Shown: positions 52,062 through 61,232 of the stretch, in pieces
Layout: every line of letters begins with the position of its first letter
Position numbering within the stretch: the first letter of the stretch is position 1
NCBI GenBank assembly: GCA_964579505.1
Contig: CAZOGC010000001.1
Coordinates: 186,001 to 250,000, forward strand
Length of the DNA: 64,000 bases
Source: JAJYSO01 sp964579505
Lineage (GTDB): Bacteria; Bacteroidota; Bacteroidia; Flavobacteriales; Flavobacteriaceae
Direction of reading: 5' to 3'
Translations under genes and position numbers: made by a program
The notes under the pieces: model-generated
Told to the model about the DNA's origin: nothing
What the model saw: only the letters and a program-made list of their open reading frames with translations
Database searches by the model: none

Positions 52062-52282
52062 AGATTTTAAATTTGACTAGCCCGGGTAAAGATACTGAAA
52101 AGTGTGCTTTTAGGGAGCATGCTTTTTGTTTTCAATAATAATAGAGAATCATATAACGTTTAAAATAACTGTTAATCAGTTGTTTATGGTGTTGTTTTGC
52201 AATTTGAACGATCGCCGGAATATGGCAATCGCTTTTCTGTGATTGCGCTTTATTTAGAGAGTATTTAAAGCGACAAATTCCT

Positions 52283-52290
52283 TACCTTTG
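52283..52290 (+). promoter_or_regulatory. -7 element of folE
   Basis: TACCTTTG, a full match to TAnnTTTG, 29 nt before the folE ATG. Confidence 0.4.
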
Positions 52291-52319
52291 CATCCTTAAA
52301 TATTAATGAATCTATTTTG

Positions 52320-52997
52320 ATGAAAGAGCGGTTAACGAATTTGATTGACGAAATTGGAGATGACCATATTAGCACAGGTAGAGAAACCCCTATGCGTGCA
52401 GATGCTTTTAAACTTTCTGATGAAGAAAAGATGGAAGCAATTACCAAAGATGTTCATCACATTATGGAGGTGTTGGGGCTAGATTTAACCAATGACAGTT
52501 TAAAAGGAACCCCCAAACGGGTAGCTAAAGCTTATGTAAATGAGCTTTTTTCTGGGTTAAACCCCAAAAATAAACCTAAATCGTCGGTTTTTGATAATAA
52601 CTACAAATACGGAGAAATGTTGGTAGAGAAAAACATTGTGGTGTACTCTACTTGCGAGCATCACCTGTTGCCAATAATTGGTCGGGCGCATGTAGGCTAT
52701 ATTTCTAACGGAACGGTAGTGGGCTTATCTAAGATGAACCGTATCGTAACCTATTATGCACGTAGGCCACAAGTGCAAGAAAGACTTACTCTGCAGATTG
52801 TAGAAGAACTTCAAGGTGTTTTGGGTACAAAAGATGTGGCTTGCGTAATAGATGCTAAACACTTGTGCGTAAATAGCCGAGGTATACGCGATATAGAAAG
52901 CAGTACCGTTACCGCAGAATTTGGCGGAAAATTTAAAGACACCGCTGTAAAACAAGAGTTTCTCAACTATATTCAATTAGAAACTACTTTTGAATAA
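52320..52997 (+). CDS. folE: GTP cyclohydrolase I (FolE)
   Basis: First enzyme of tetrahydrofolate (pterin) synthesis. 225 aa; visible zinc ligands Cys in STCEHHLLPIIGRAHVGYI (about 113-131) and Cys near VACVIDAKHLCVNSRG (about 178-193), plus GLSKMNRIV (about 138-146). Start ATG 52320 preferred; the TTG directly before it is in frame. cysS follows 48 bp later. Confidence 0.96.
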   Translation: MKERLTNLIDEIGDDHISTGRETPMRADAFKLSDEEKMEAITKDVHHIMEVLGLDLTNDSLKGTPKRVAKAYVNELFSGLNPKNKPKSSVFDNNYKYGEMLVEKNIVVYSTCEHHLLPIIGRAHVGYISNGTVVGLSKMNRIVTYYARRPQVQERLTLQIVEELQGVLGTKDVACVIDAKHLCVNSRGIRDIESSTVTAEFGGKFKDTAVKQEFLNYIQLETTFE

Positions 52998-53045
52998 ATA
53001 AAGTACAACCGAGTTTTTATCGGTTTATAATTCAACCAATTTTTA

Positions 53046-54533
53046 ATGAAATTTTACGAGACACAAAACCTAAAGATTTACAATTCTCTTAGTGGAGAAA
53101 AAGAGACTTTTAAAAGTATTACCGAAGGCCGCGTTGGCATGTACGTTTGCGGTCCTACGGTGTATAATAAAGTGCATTTAGGAAATTGTCGTACGTTTAT
53201 TTCATTTGATTTGGTGTTCCGCTATCTACGACACTTGGGCTATAAAGTGCGCTATGTACGCAATATTACCGATGCCGGTCATTTAGAAAATGATGGAGAA
53301 ACCGGTGAAGATCGCATTGCTAAAAAAGCGCGGCTAGAAGAGCTGGAACCTATGGAAGTGGTGCAAAAATATACCGTCGATTTTCACAATACGCTACAAC
53401 GGTTTAATAACTTGCCTCCTAGCATAGAACCTACTGCCACCGGCCATATTGTAGAGCAAATAGAGGCCATCAAGAAAATTTTGGCAAATGGATTGGCTTA
53501 TGAGGTAAATGGGTCGGTTTATTTTGATGTAAAGAAATATGACGAAAGCAACCATTACGGTATTTTAAGTGGGCGAAAGATTGAAGATATGATTGCGAAT
53601 ACGCGCGAGCTTAATGCACAATCAGATAAGAAAAACCCACAAGATTTTGCGCTTTGGAAAAAAGCCGAACCCCAACACATTATGCGATGGCCTTCTCCGT
53701 GGGGACTCGGATTTCCCGGTTGGCACTTAGAGTGTACGGTGATGAGTTCTAAATATTTAGGCGAAGAATTTGATATTCATGGCGGAGGAATGGATTTAAA
53801 ATTTCCTCATCACGAATGTGAAATTGCACAAGGACAAGCAACTAATGGCGTATCGCCCGTTCGTTATTGGATGCACGCTAATTTATTGACCTTAAACGGT
53901 CAGAAAATGGCAAAGAGTACCGGAAATAACATTTTACCGGATGAATTATTTACCGGAGATAATAAAAATCTGAGTAAAGGATATGCACCCAGTGTGGCGC
54001 GTTTCTTTATGATGCAAGCCAATTACCGCAGTGTGCTCGATTTTTCTGATGCGGCCTTGCAAGCAGCTGAAAAAGGCTTTAACCGACTGATGGACGCTCT
54101 TACGTTATTGGCAGAATTACCTACGGCAGATCAATCTTCGTTTAATGTAAACGCATGGAAGCAGTCTTGCTACGATGCTATGAACGATGATTTTAACAGC
54201 CCTGGACTAATTGCTAAACTTTTTGAGGCGGTAAAATGCATTCATGCCGTGGCTGCCGGAAACGAAACCCTTACCCCAACCGATTTAGCCTTGCTAGACG
54301 AGACCCTAAAAGCTTTTAGCTTTGATATTTTGGGATTAGAACCCCTAGCGGTTGTAAGTAAAGGTGGTCAAGATCGTAAAAAATTGGCAAAAGTAGTAGA
54401 GTTATTAATTTCACTGCGTAAACGCGCCCGTAATAACCGCGATTTTGAGACAAGTGACCGAATTCGCGATGAGTTGGCTGCCATGGGTATTCAACTTAAA
54501 GACGGAAAAGAAAAAACAGAGTACGTGCTTTAA
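53046..54533 (+). CDS. cysS: Cysteine--tRNA ligase
   Basis: Class I synthetase, 495 aa. CGPTVYNKVHLGNCRTF (HIGH-like, about 35-51), zinc-binding region with WHLECTVMSSKYLGEEFDIH (about 225-244) and HHECEIAQ, KMSKS-like KMAKSTGNN (about 287-295), C-terminal helical domain. Same direction as yidD and lgt; yidD begins 4 bp after its stop. Confidence 0.96.
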   Translation: MKFYETQNLKIYNSLSGEKETFKSITEGRVGMYVCGPTVYNKVHLGNCRTFISFDLVFRYLRHLGYKVRYVRNITDAGHLENDGETGEDRIAKKARLEELEPMEVVQKYTVDFHNTLQRFNNLPPSIEPTATGHIVEQIEAIKKILANGLAYEVNGSVYFDVKKYDESNHYGILSGRKIEDMIANTRELNAQSDKKNPQDFALWKKAEPQHIMRWPSPWGLGFPGWHLECTVMSSKYLGEEFDIHGGGMDLKFPHHECEIAQGQATNGVSPVRYWMHANLLTLNGQKMAKSTGNNILPDELFTGDNKNLSKGYAPSVARFFMMQANYRSVLDFSDAALQAAEKGFNRLMDALTLLAELPTADQSSFNVNAWKQSCYDAMNDDFNSPGLIAKLFEAVKCIHAVAAGNETLTPTDLALLDETLKAFSFDILGLEPLAVVSKGGQDRKKLAKVVELLISLRKRARNNRDFETSDRIRDELAAMGIQLKDGKEKTEYVL

Positions 54534-54537
54534 TTGT

Positions 54538-54783
54538 ATGTTCAAAAAAATAGTAATAGCGCCTTTTGTGTTTTTGGTGCGAGTTTATCAATATTTAATC
54601 TCGCCCCTGTTGCCCAAATCGTGTCGTTTTGAGCCTACGTGCTCAGCATATACTATAGAAGCTTTAAAAGTACACGGGCTGTTTAAAGGATTGGCACTTT
54701 CTTTTCATCGTATTATGCGTTGTCATCCGTGGGGAGGTTCGGGTTATGACCCGGTGCCGCCCAAAAAAAGGAATACACAATAA
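54538..54783 (+). CDS. yidD: Membrane insertion efficiency factor YidD
   Basis: 81-aa protein that helps YidC insert inner-membrane proteins. One amphipathic/hydrophobic N-terminal helix, then SPLLPKSCRFEPTCSAYTIE (about 22-41) and HRIMRCHPWGGSGYDPVP (about 57-74). The start ATG 54538 matches the usual N-terminus (MFKKIVIAPF); longer upstream frames overlap cysS and are not needed. Confidence 0.95.
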   Translation: MFKKIVIAPFVFLVRVYQYLISPLLPKSCRFEPTCSAYTIEALKVHGLFKGLALSFHRIMRCHPWGGSGYDPVPPKKRNTQ

Positions 54784-54818
54784 TTTAACGAACAGAGTGA
54801 CTAGAATTTTGAATTAGT

Positions 54819-54826
54819 TACCTTTG
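54819..54826 (+). promoter_or_regulatory. -7 element of lgt
   Basis: TACCTTTG, a full match to TAnnTTTG, 18 nt before the lgt ATG. It contains the TTG of an alternative longer start, which is therefore unlikely to be used. Confidence 0.4.
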
Positions 54827-54844
54827 CTACCCAAAATTAAACTT

Positions 54845-55732
54845 ATGCTCCTTTCTGCTATCGTTTGGGATCCGCCTATCGGCATAGATTTAGGGTTCTA
54901 CACCATTCGCTATTACAGCTTAATGTATCTCATAGCCTTTGTCTTAGGCTGGTACATTATGAAAAGTATCTACAAGCGAGATCAGGTAGATTTAAATAAA
55001 CTCGATCCGCTTTTTGTGTATATGGTGCTTTCAACCTTAATTGGTGCACGGCTGGGGCATGTGCTCTTTTATCAGCCGGAATTATTCATTCAAAAACCGT
55101 TGTCGGTATTCTTGCCATTTGAGTTTAGACCGGAATTTAAGTTTACCGGTTTTCAAGGATTGGCTAGTCATGGCGCCGCTATCGGAATTTTGATTGGGAT
55201 GTGGTTATACAACAAACGTGTGCTTAAAAAATCGGTGCTATGGATTTTAGATCGCATTGTTATTCCGGTGGCTTTAGGCGGTATGTTTATTCGATTTGGA
55301 AACTTTATGAATTCAGAAATTGTAGGAAAACCTACGCACTCTAATTTTGGGGTTATTTTTGAAGAATATCCACAAAAAGTAGGCATTTTAAACCTTCATA
55401 AATTAGGAATTATGAACCCGCCGGTTCCGCGTTATCCTACACAACTTTTTGAAGGTTTCTGTTACCTGGTTATTTTCTTTGTGTTGTGGTATATCTATAA
55501 AAAGACCGATAAACGCAAGCTCACCGGTTATATTTTTGGGCTGTTCTTGGTTCTGGTTTTTGTGGTGCGTTTCTTGTTAGAGTACACCAAGGCTACCTTG
55601 GTAGAAGATCGTGCCGGTTGGGTGCTAACTACCGGACAGCTTTTGAGTATTCCTTTTATTATTATAGGTATATATTTACTAGTACGCGCTAAGAAAAAAC
55701 AGGCGCACTCTCCTAAAACAGCAAAAAAATGA
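54845..55732 (+). CDS. lgt: Prolipoprotein diacylglyceryl transferase (Lgt)
   Basis: Inner-membrane enzyme that lipidates the lipobox Cys of prolipoproteins. 295 aa with about seven membrane segments. GLASHGAAIGILIGMWLY (about 109-126, the HGG-like motif), RFGNFMNSEIVGKPTHSNFG (about 150-169, Lgt signature), PRYPTQLFEG (about 196-205). Essential for the many lipoproteins in this window. Overlaps the DUF192 gene by 4 bp (ATGA). Confidence 0.96.
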   Translation: MLLSAIVWDPPIGIDLGFYTIRYYSLMYLIAFVLGWYIMKSIYKRDQVDLNKLDPLFVYMVLSTLIGARLGHVLFYQPELFIQKPLSVFLPFEFRPEFKFTGFQGLASHGAAIGILIGMWLYNKRVLKKSVLWILDRIVIPVALGGMFIRFGNFMNSEIVGKPTHSNFGVIFEEYPQKVGILNLHKLGIMNPPVPRYPTQLFEGFCYLVIFFVLWYIYKKTDKRKLTGYIFGLFLVLVFVVRFLLEYTKATLVEDRAGWVLTTGQLLSIPFIIIGIYLLVRAKKKQAHSPKTAKK

Positions 55733-56226
55733 TAAAAAAGATAGTTTTAGTAGTATTGATAGCGATTACTTTTACGAGTTGTAAAAAAGGAGAAGGATCT
55801 TCTACGCACCAATCTATCAATACTGAAAAAATAAACTTCACCAAAGAAGGTACGCTTACTTTCTACGATTCAACGAGAACTACAGTGTTACAAAAATTAA
55901 ACATTGAAGTGGCCAAAACGGAGTATGAACAAGAAACCGGGTTGATGTATCGCAAGCACATGAAAGAAGATCAAGGGATGCTATTTATATATACTGATGA
56001 ACGTCCACGCCCTAATTTTTATATGAAAAATACGTATATAGGATTAGACTTGGTTTACATTAATGCGGCTCATAAAGTGGTTGATATTAACGAAAATGCA
56101 AAACCGTTAGATGAAACCCCTATTCCTTCAACAGCCCCTGCTCAATATGTTCTAGAAATTAATGCAGGAATGGCAGAACAGTGGGGTCTAAAGGTGGGTG
56201 ATAAGGTCTCCTTTCATATAGATTGA
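55729..56226 (+). CDS. DUF192 lipoprotein
   Basis: 165 aa. Lipoprotein signal ending FTSC (Cys about 18). One DUF192 domain: NIEVAKTEYEQETGLMYRKHM (in two parts, about 63-83), MLFIYTDERPRPNFYMKNTY (about 88-107), GLDLVYINAAHKVVDI, ending LEINAGMAEQWGLKVGDKVSF. Function of the family is unknown. Starts within the lgt stop, so made together with Lgt. Confidence 0.9.
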   Translation: MIKKIVLVVLIAITFTSCKKGEGSSTHQSINTEKINFTKEGTLTFYDSTRTTVLQKLNIEVAKTEYEQETGLMYRKHMKEDQGMLFIYTDERPRPNFYMKNTYIGLDLVYINAAHKVVDINENAKPLDETPIPSTAPAQYVLEINAGMAEQWGLKVGDKVSFHID

Positions 56227-56235
56227 GGCTTCTTT

Positions 56236-56267
56236 TTTGGCAAGAGTAGATAATTTCTATAAATTTG
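56236..56267 (+). promoter_or_regulatory. Promoter of the GluR0-like gene
   Basis: TTTG (56236-56239), 20 nt, TAAATTTG (56260-56267). Both elements match the Bacteroidota consensus; leader to ATG 56302 about 30 nt. Confidence 0.5.
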
Positions 56268-56301
56268 TACGAGATTGATTAATCAAACACATACCTTAAG
56301 A

Positions 56302-57405
56302 ATGCAATTACACTGTCGATTTTTTCTTTTATTCGCATCTATATTTTTCTTTTCGTTTCAGGCAAATGCTCAAAATAGCACAATCAATCGGGCTAAAGAT
56401 ACCTTGATTGTGGGAGTAGCCGGAAGTGCTCCTTTTGTTATTCATACCGATAGCACTACTTCGGCAGAATTAAATGGAATTGCGATAGATATATGGCAAG
56501 GGCTTGCAGATAAAGCAAATTGGAACTATAAATATGCTTCTTTTTCTACGGTAGCCGATGCTTTAAAAGCTGCTCAAGAAGGAAAAGTAGATTTGGTAGT
56601 TGGCCCTATAAGTATTACTTCTCAGCGTTTACAAAACTTATCTTTTTCACAACCTTTTTATCAATCTAGTCTGTCTATTGCTTCTCGTGATGATGATGGG
56701 TTATGGGCACGTATCAAACCCTTTTTCAGCTTAAAACTTTTGTATGCAGTAGCCGGTTTCCTTTTTATTTTGGCTATAGTAGGTACCCTTTTGTGGTTGG
56801 CAGAACACAAAAGAAATCCGGAAGAATTTTCAGCTAAGCCCGGTAAAGGGATAGGAAATGGAATGTGGTTAGCCATTGTAACGATGAGTACAGTGGGGTA
56901 TGGTGATATGGCTCCTAAAACGGCATTTGGGCGAGTTGTTGCCGGAACATGGATTGTGATAGCCATCTTGTCGGCAACCTCTATGGTGGCAGGTATTGCG
57001 AGTGTGGTTTCTTTTTCAGGAAACTCTGCCATTACTAATGTAGAACAACTTTCAGGAAAAAGAACGGCCACAATTTCAGGATCACCGGCAGTAAATTTTA
57101 TTAAACAAAATAAAGCGAAGGTAGTTGCTGTAGCTTCTATTGATGAAGCAATGAAGTTGTTGAGCGAAAAAAAGGTAGATGCAGTAGTGTATGATCGCCC
57201 ACAATTACAATATTATATTTATAAACATCCGGGGTTGGAGTTGTATCTTTCTCATGCAGAGTATAATAAACAAGCTTATGGTTTTGCTTTTGCCTCGCAA
57301 AGAGATACTTCTTTTATACACGCTATCAATATAGATTTATTTAAGTTGAAAGAAAGCGATAATGTAAAATCTATTGTTGAGAGTTATCTGGGAGAAAATC
57401 ACTAG
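56302..57405 (+). CDS. Prokaryotic glutamate-receptor-type potassium channel (GluR0-like)
   Basis: 367 aa. Signal peptide (about 1-23), first ligand-binding lobe (about 34-120, LIVGVAGSAPFVI and GKVDLVVGPISITSQR), membrane segment M1 (about 143-163), pore loop with the potassium filter TVGYGD (197-202), membrane segment M2 (about 210-238), then second ligand-binding lobe (about 245-367). This lobe-M1-P-M2-lobe order without a fourth membrane segment is that of cyanobacterial GluR0. Ligand unknown, probably an amino acid. ATG 56302 preferred to TTG 56275 since the signal peptide starts there. Confidence 0.92.
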   Translation: MQLHCRFFLLFASIFFFSFQANAQNSTINRAKDTLIVGVAGSAPFVIHTDSTTSAELNGIAIDIWQGLADKANWNYKYASFSTVADALKAAQEGKVDLVVGPISITSQRLQNLSFSQPFYQSSLSIASRDDDGLWARIKPFFSLKLLYAVAGFLFILAIVGTLLWLAEHKRNPEEFSAKPGKGIGNGMWLAIVTMSTVGYGDMAPKTAFGRVVAGTWIVIAILSATSMVAGIASVVSFSGNSAITNVEQLSGKRTATISGSPAVNFIKQNKAKVVAVASIDEAMKLLSEKKVDAVVYDRPQLQYYIYKHPGLELYLSHAEYNKQAYGFAFASQRDTSFIHAINIDLFKLKESDNVKSIVESYLGENH

Positions 57406-57429
57406 TTGCCGATAAATAAATTGAATACA

Positions 57430-57466
57430 ATCAAGCCCCTTTAATTCTTTAAGTGGGCTTTTTTAA
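57430..57466. terminator. Bidirectional terminator
   Basis: AAGCCC (57433-57438) and GGGCTT (57455-57460) with further AT pairing inside (CTTTAA / TTTAAG), flanked by TTTTTT on the right. Lies between the convergent GluR0-like and serine-hydrolase-like genes. Confidence 0.7.
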
Positions 57467-58488
57467 TCGGCATACCCAAAATAAGCCGTCATAGCAGCCT
57501 TTGTTATTTCTTCAGGGTTTAGTTTAGAAGCATTTAAGCAGATTACAGCACTAGTTTTGTCTTTAGGAAAATAAGCTATTTCGATCTGAAAATTTTCAAA
57601 TTGACTTTTCCATGAATAATAGCTCATCTGATGAAATTTTTCTTTTGTAAACCATTGATTTAGAAGTTGAGTTGTGAGTGAAGAAGAATTAACTGATTTT
57701 TCATTCCATAGGCTGCTATTAAAAATAAAAGTAAAAAATCTGGCGAGTTCTGAAGCACTGCTCTCTCCTGAAAGAGCGCCGTTTAAATTTTTTAAAGTAT
57801 TATTGGTAGGCGCCAGTTGCCATATTTTATTTTTAAGAATGTACGGATAAGCCTCGTTGTTGTTGGGGTTAATTTTGCTGCTAAATTTTGTGCGTACGAG
57901 GTGTAACGAATCGGCAATGCGTTTTTTAAAAAGAGCTTCCTGTTTTTTATGTTCAATTTTTTCAGCTATTTGAGCCAGTAAAATATAATCAATAGCGGTG
58001 TAGTGTGGTTGAGGTGAAGGGGTTATTTCTACTTGGGTAAGAAATTGTACGAACTGTTCTTTGAAATTGTGTGACAACGTTTTTAAACTATCCGGAAGCG
58101 CAGGTAAGCCACTGTGATGCATTAAAAGATCTTTAATCGTTATTTTTGAGGCATACGGTAAACCAGGAAAAAACGGTTGCAAAGTTGTGCTGTTGGTTAG
58201 TTTTTTTTCTTGAATAAGTTGAAGAATGAGTGTAGCGGTATATACCTCAGAAATTTGACCGATTCTGTAGAGTGTTTGTGGGTTGGCAAAATCTCTTCGT
58301 ATAACCGATCGATAGCCAAAACTGTGCGCGTATGCCAATTTATTGTTTTGGTAGATGGCAATATTACCCATCGCTAAATCTTGGGCTTGCAAATAATGGC
58401 AGAGGTTATCTATTTTTTTTAGCCGTATATCTTGTGAAAACCCGTGGAAAGAGTATATCAAGATGAATAACGAAATAATTTTTTTCAT
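57463..58488 (-). CDS. Serine-hydrolase (class C beta-lactamase-like) homologue, catalytic residues lost
   Basis: 341 aa, exported (signal peptide about 1-18). Family layout is clear: GNIAIYQNNKLAYAHSFGYR (41-60), LYRIGQISEVYTATLILQL (73-91), KITIKDLLMHHSGLPALPD (115-133). But at the SxxK site the residues are Gln78 and Glu81 instead of Ser and Lys, and the YxN site reads YTA (163-165) with Ala for Asn. No KTG box is evident. It is probably a non-enzymatic binding protein in the envelope. Convergent with the GluR0-like gene. Confidence 0.88.
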   Translation of the reverse strand: MKKIISLFILIYSFHGFSQDIRLKKIDNLCHYLQAQDLAMGNIAIYQNNKLAYAHSFGYRSVIRRDFANPQTLYRIGQISEVYTATLILQLIQEKKLTNSTTLQPFFPGLPYASKITIKDLLMHHSGLPALPDSLKTLSHNFKEQFVQFLTQVEITPSPQPHYTAIDYILLAQIAEKIEHKKQEALFKKRIADSLHLVRTKFSSKINPNNNEAYPYILKNKIWQLAPTNNTLKNLNGALSGESSASELARFFTFIFNSSLWNEKSVNSSSLTTQLLNQWFTKEKFHQMSYYSWKSQFENFQIEIAYFPKDKTSAVICLNASKLNPEEITKAAMTAYFGYAD

Positions 58489-58583
58489 ATCAACAGATTG
58501 AACTTTTCAAATGTACTGAAAAATTGAAGGTAGTTTCTCTAAAATTATCCATGAACTTAAATCGCTAATCTATTTGAAAATAG

Positions 58584-58591
58584 TACTTTTG
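58584..58591 (+). promoter_or_regulatory. -7 element of purH
   Basis: TACTTTTG matches TAnnTTTG, 25 nt before the purH ATG. Confidence 0.4.
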
Positions 58592-58616
58592 CGAATAAAA
58601 TTTTTGATTCCACAAA

Positions 58617-60143
58617 ATGAGTGAAAAATCACAAAAATCGGCTTTAATTTCCGTTTTTAACAAAGACGGGATTGCAGAAATTGCACAAAAATTACACGCG
58701 TTAAACTTTACAATTTATTCTACCGGCGGTACGGAACGTTTCATTAGAGATTTGAATATTCCGGTAGTGCCTGTAGAAGAGGTCACCGATTACCCCTCTA
58801 TTTTAGGTGGACGTGTAAAAACACTTCATCCCAAAATTTTTGGAGGTATTTTGAGCAGACGCGATTTTGAAGGTGATCAAAAAGAAGTAGAAGAATACTC
58901 GATTCCACAGCTAGACATCGTTATTGTTGATCTTTATCCGTTTGAAAAAACAGTAGCATCAGGGGCTTCGGATGCAGCTATTATTGAAAAAATAGATATA
59001 GGCGGGGTTTCGTTAATTCGTGCCGCTGCTAAAAATTATAAAGACGTTTTTTGCGTTTCTTCACAAGAAGATTATCCTGAGTTTTTAGAGTTATTAACCT
59101 CTGGAAAAGGAACGTTTTCACTAGCCGATAAAAAACGATTTTCCGCAAAGGCTTTCAATGTGTCTTCGCATTATGATTCAGCTATTTTCGGCTATTTTGA
59201 TGAAGAACACGAAGGTTATAAGTTGAGTTATCAGCAAGGAAAAACTTTGCGGTATGGAGAAAATCCGCATCAAAAGGGCTGGTATTATGGAGATTTTGAT
59301 GCTATGTTTGAAAAACTGCACGGGAAAGCGCTTTCTTATAACAACTTGTTAGATGTAGATGCAGCAGTAAACTTAATGGGCGAGTTTCAAAATGATAAAC
59401 AGCCTACGTTTGCTGTTCTTAAACACACCAATGCTTGTGGGTTGGCTCAACGCGATACACTAGTGCAAGCATATAAAGATGCATTAGCCGGAGACCCTAT
59501 TTCTGCCTTTGGTGGTATCTTGATTTCAAATAAAGAAATAGATGAAGAAACGGCAGCGGAGATTCATAAATTGTTTTGTGAGGTAGTCATAGCTCCGGCC
59601 TATACAGAACAAGCGCTAAAGACCTTAAAGGGCAAGAAAAACAGAATTATTTTGCGTCAAAAAGAAGTTATTGTGGCCACCCAATCGGTGCGTACATGCT
59701 TGAATGGCGTATTGGTTCAAGATAAAGATTTGGTAACAGATACGAAAAGTGATATTGAAACCGTTACTACTGCAAAACCTACAGAAACGCAACTAGAAGA
59801 TTTACTTTTTGCCTCTAAAATAGGGAAACATACAAAATCAAATACAATTGTTCTAGCAAAAAATAAACAGCTTTATGCCAGTGGGGCAGGACAGACCTCT
59901 CGTGTAGATGCCCTACAACATGCTATTGAAAAAGCTGAACATTTTGAATTTGATTTAAACGGAGCGGTAATGGCTAGTGATGCCTTCTTTCCGTTTCCTG
60001 ATTGTGTAGAAATTGCCGGTAAGAAGGGAATTAAAACAGTGCTGCAACCCGGAGGTTCTGTTCGCGATAACTTGAGTATAGATTATTGCAATGAACACCA
60101 AATTGCCATGGTTTTTACAGGAAGACGTCATTTTAAACATTAA
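58617..60143 (+). CDS. purH: Bifunctional AICAR transformylase / IMP cyclohydrolase
   Basis: Last two steps of IMP synthesis. 508 aa. N-terminal MGS-like IMP cyclohydrolase: ALISVFNKDGIAEIAQKL (about 8-25), YSTGGTERFI, GGRVKTLHPKIFGGIL (about 63-78). C-terminal transformylase: LRYGENPHQKG (about 214-224), FAVLKHTNACG (about 264-274), and end SDAFFPFPDCVEIAGKKG, IDYCNEHQIAMVFTGRRHFKH. 47 bp before mreB. Confidence 0.96.
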   Translation: MSEKSQKSALISVFNKDGIAEIAQKLHALNFTIYSTGGTERFIRDLNIPVVPVEEVTDYPSILGGRVKTLHPKIFGGILSRRDFEGDQKEVEEYSIPQLDIVIVDLYPFEKTVASGASDAAIIEKIDIGGVSLIRAAAKNYKDVFCVSSQEDYPEFLELLTSGKGTFSLADKKRFSAKAFNVSSHYDSAIFGYFDEEHEGYKLSYQQGKTLRYGENPHQKGWYYGDFDAMFEKLHGKALSYNNLLDVDAAVNLMGEFQNDKQPTFAVLKHTNACGLAQRDTLVQAYKDALAGDPISAFGGILISNKEIDEETAAEIHKLFCEVVIAPAYTEQALKTLKGKKNRIILRQKEVIVATQSVRTCLNGVLVQDKDLVTDTKSDIETVTTAKPTETQLEDLLFASKIGKHTKSNTIVLAKNKQLYASGAGQTSRVDALQHAIEKAEHFEFDLNGAVMASDAFFPFPDCVEIAGKKGIKTVLQPGGSVRDNLSIDYCNEHQIAMVFTGRRHFKH

Positions 60144-60190
60144 TTTGCTAAATTAGAGCGCGTTAAAACGCATAAGTATTTAAACTATAT

Positions 60191-61219
60191 ATGGGATTTT
60201 TTGATTTTCTAACCGAAGAAATTGCAATTGACTTGGGCACGGCCAATACCCTCATCATCCACAAAGATAAAGTAGTGGTTGATAGCCCTTCAATTGTGGC
60301 ACGTAATAGAATGACCGGAAAAATTATTGCTGCCGGAATGGAGGCTGCTTTAATGCAAGGAAAAACCCATAGAGATATACAAACCATTAGGCCATTAAAA
60401 GACGGAGTTATTGCAGATTTTGAAGCAAGTGAGCAAATGTTAACGATGTTTATTAAGGCTATTCCGGCGCTGAAAAGAAAAATATTTACTCCTTCATTAA
60501 TGATGATTATCTGTATTCCTTCCGGGATTACTGAAGTAGAAATGCGTGCGGTAAAAGAAAGTGCAGAACGTGTTAATGGTAAAGAAGTTTATCTTATTCA
60601 TGAACCCATGGCAGCAGCCATCGGTATTGGGGTAGATATTAAACAACCTAAGGGAAACATGATTATCGATATAGGTGGCGGAACTACCGAGATAGCCGTG
60701 TTGGCATTAGGGGGTATTGTTTGCGATACTTCTATAAAAGTGGCCGGTGATGTATTTACGAGTGATATTGTGTATTACATGCGTACACAACACAACCTGT
60801 ATGTGGGAGAGCGTACCGCTGAAAAAATTAAAATTCAAATAGGAGCTGCTACCGAAGACCTTGAAATGCCTCCTGATAATATGTTTGTACAAGGGCGTGA
60901 TTTGCTAACCGGAAAACCCAAACAGGTAGAAATATCGCACCGAGAAATTGCCAAAGCTCTTGATAAATCTATTTTACGAATAGAAGATGCGGTGATGGAA
61001 ACCTTGTCGGAAACCCCACCAGAACTAGCCGCTGATATATACAATACAGGTATTTATCTGGCTGGCGGAGGATCTATGTTGAAAGGGTTGGATAAACGTT
61101 TATCTCAAAAAACAGACTTACCGGTTTTTATAGCAGAGGATCCTTTGCGCGCAGTAGTTCGCGGTACCGGAATTTGCCTTAAAAATATTGAGGCTTATAA
61201 AGGTATTTTAAAAAAATAG
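60191..61219 (+). CDS. mreB: Rod-shape-determining protein MreB
   Basis: Actin-like filament protein that guides cell-wall synthesis. 342 aa. Phosphate 1 motif IDLGTANTLIIH (about 13-24), DFEASEQML (about 76-84), connect/phosphate 2 MIIDIGGGTTEIAVLALGGI (about 157-176), adenosine motif LAGGGSMLKGL (about 289-299). Starts the mreB-mreC-mreD-pbp2 run, all same strand. Confidence 0.97.
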   Translation: MGFFDFLTEEIAIDLGTANTLIIHKDKVVVDSPSIVARNRMTGKIIAAGMEAALMQGKTHRDIQTIRPLKDGVIADFEASEQMLTMFIKAIPALKRKIFTPSLMMIICIPSGITEVEMRAVKESAERVNGKEVYLIHEPMAAAIGIGVDIKQPKGNMIIDIGGGTTEIAVLALGGIVCDTSIKVAGDVFTSDIVYYMRTQHNLYVGERTAEKIKIQIGAATEDLEMPPDNMFVQGRDLLTGKPKQVEISHREIAKALDKSILRIEDAVMETLSETPPELAADIYNTGIYLAGGGSMLKGLDKRLSQKTDLPVFIAEDPLRAVVRGTGICLKNIEAYKGILKK

Positions 61220-61232
61220 AAGTGTTTGAGCA

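Noticed and set aside
54445..54537. Upstream extension of yidD into cysS
   Set aside because: The standard YidD N-terminus begins at ATG 54538; the extension overlaps the cysS C-terminus in another frame.
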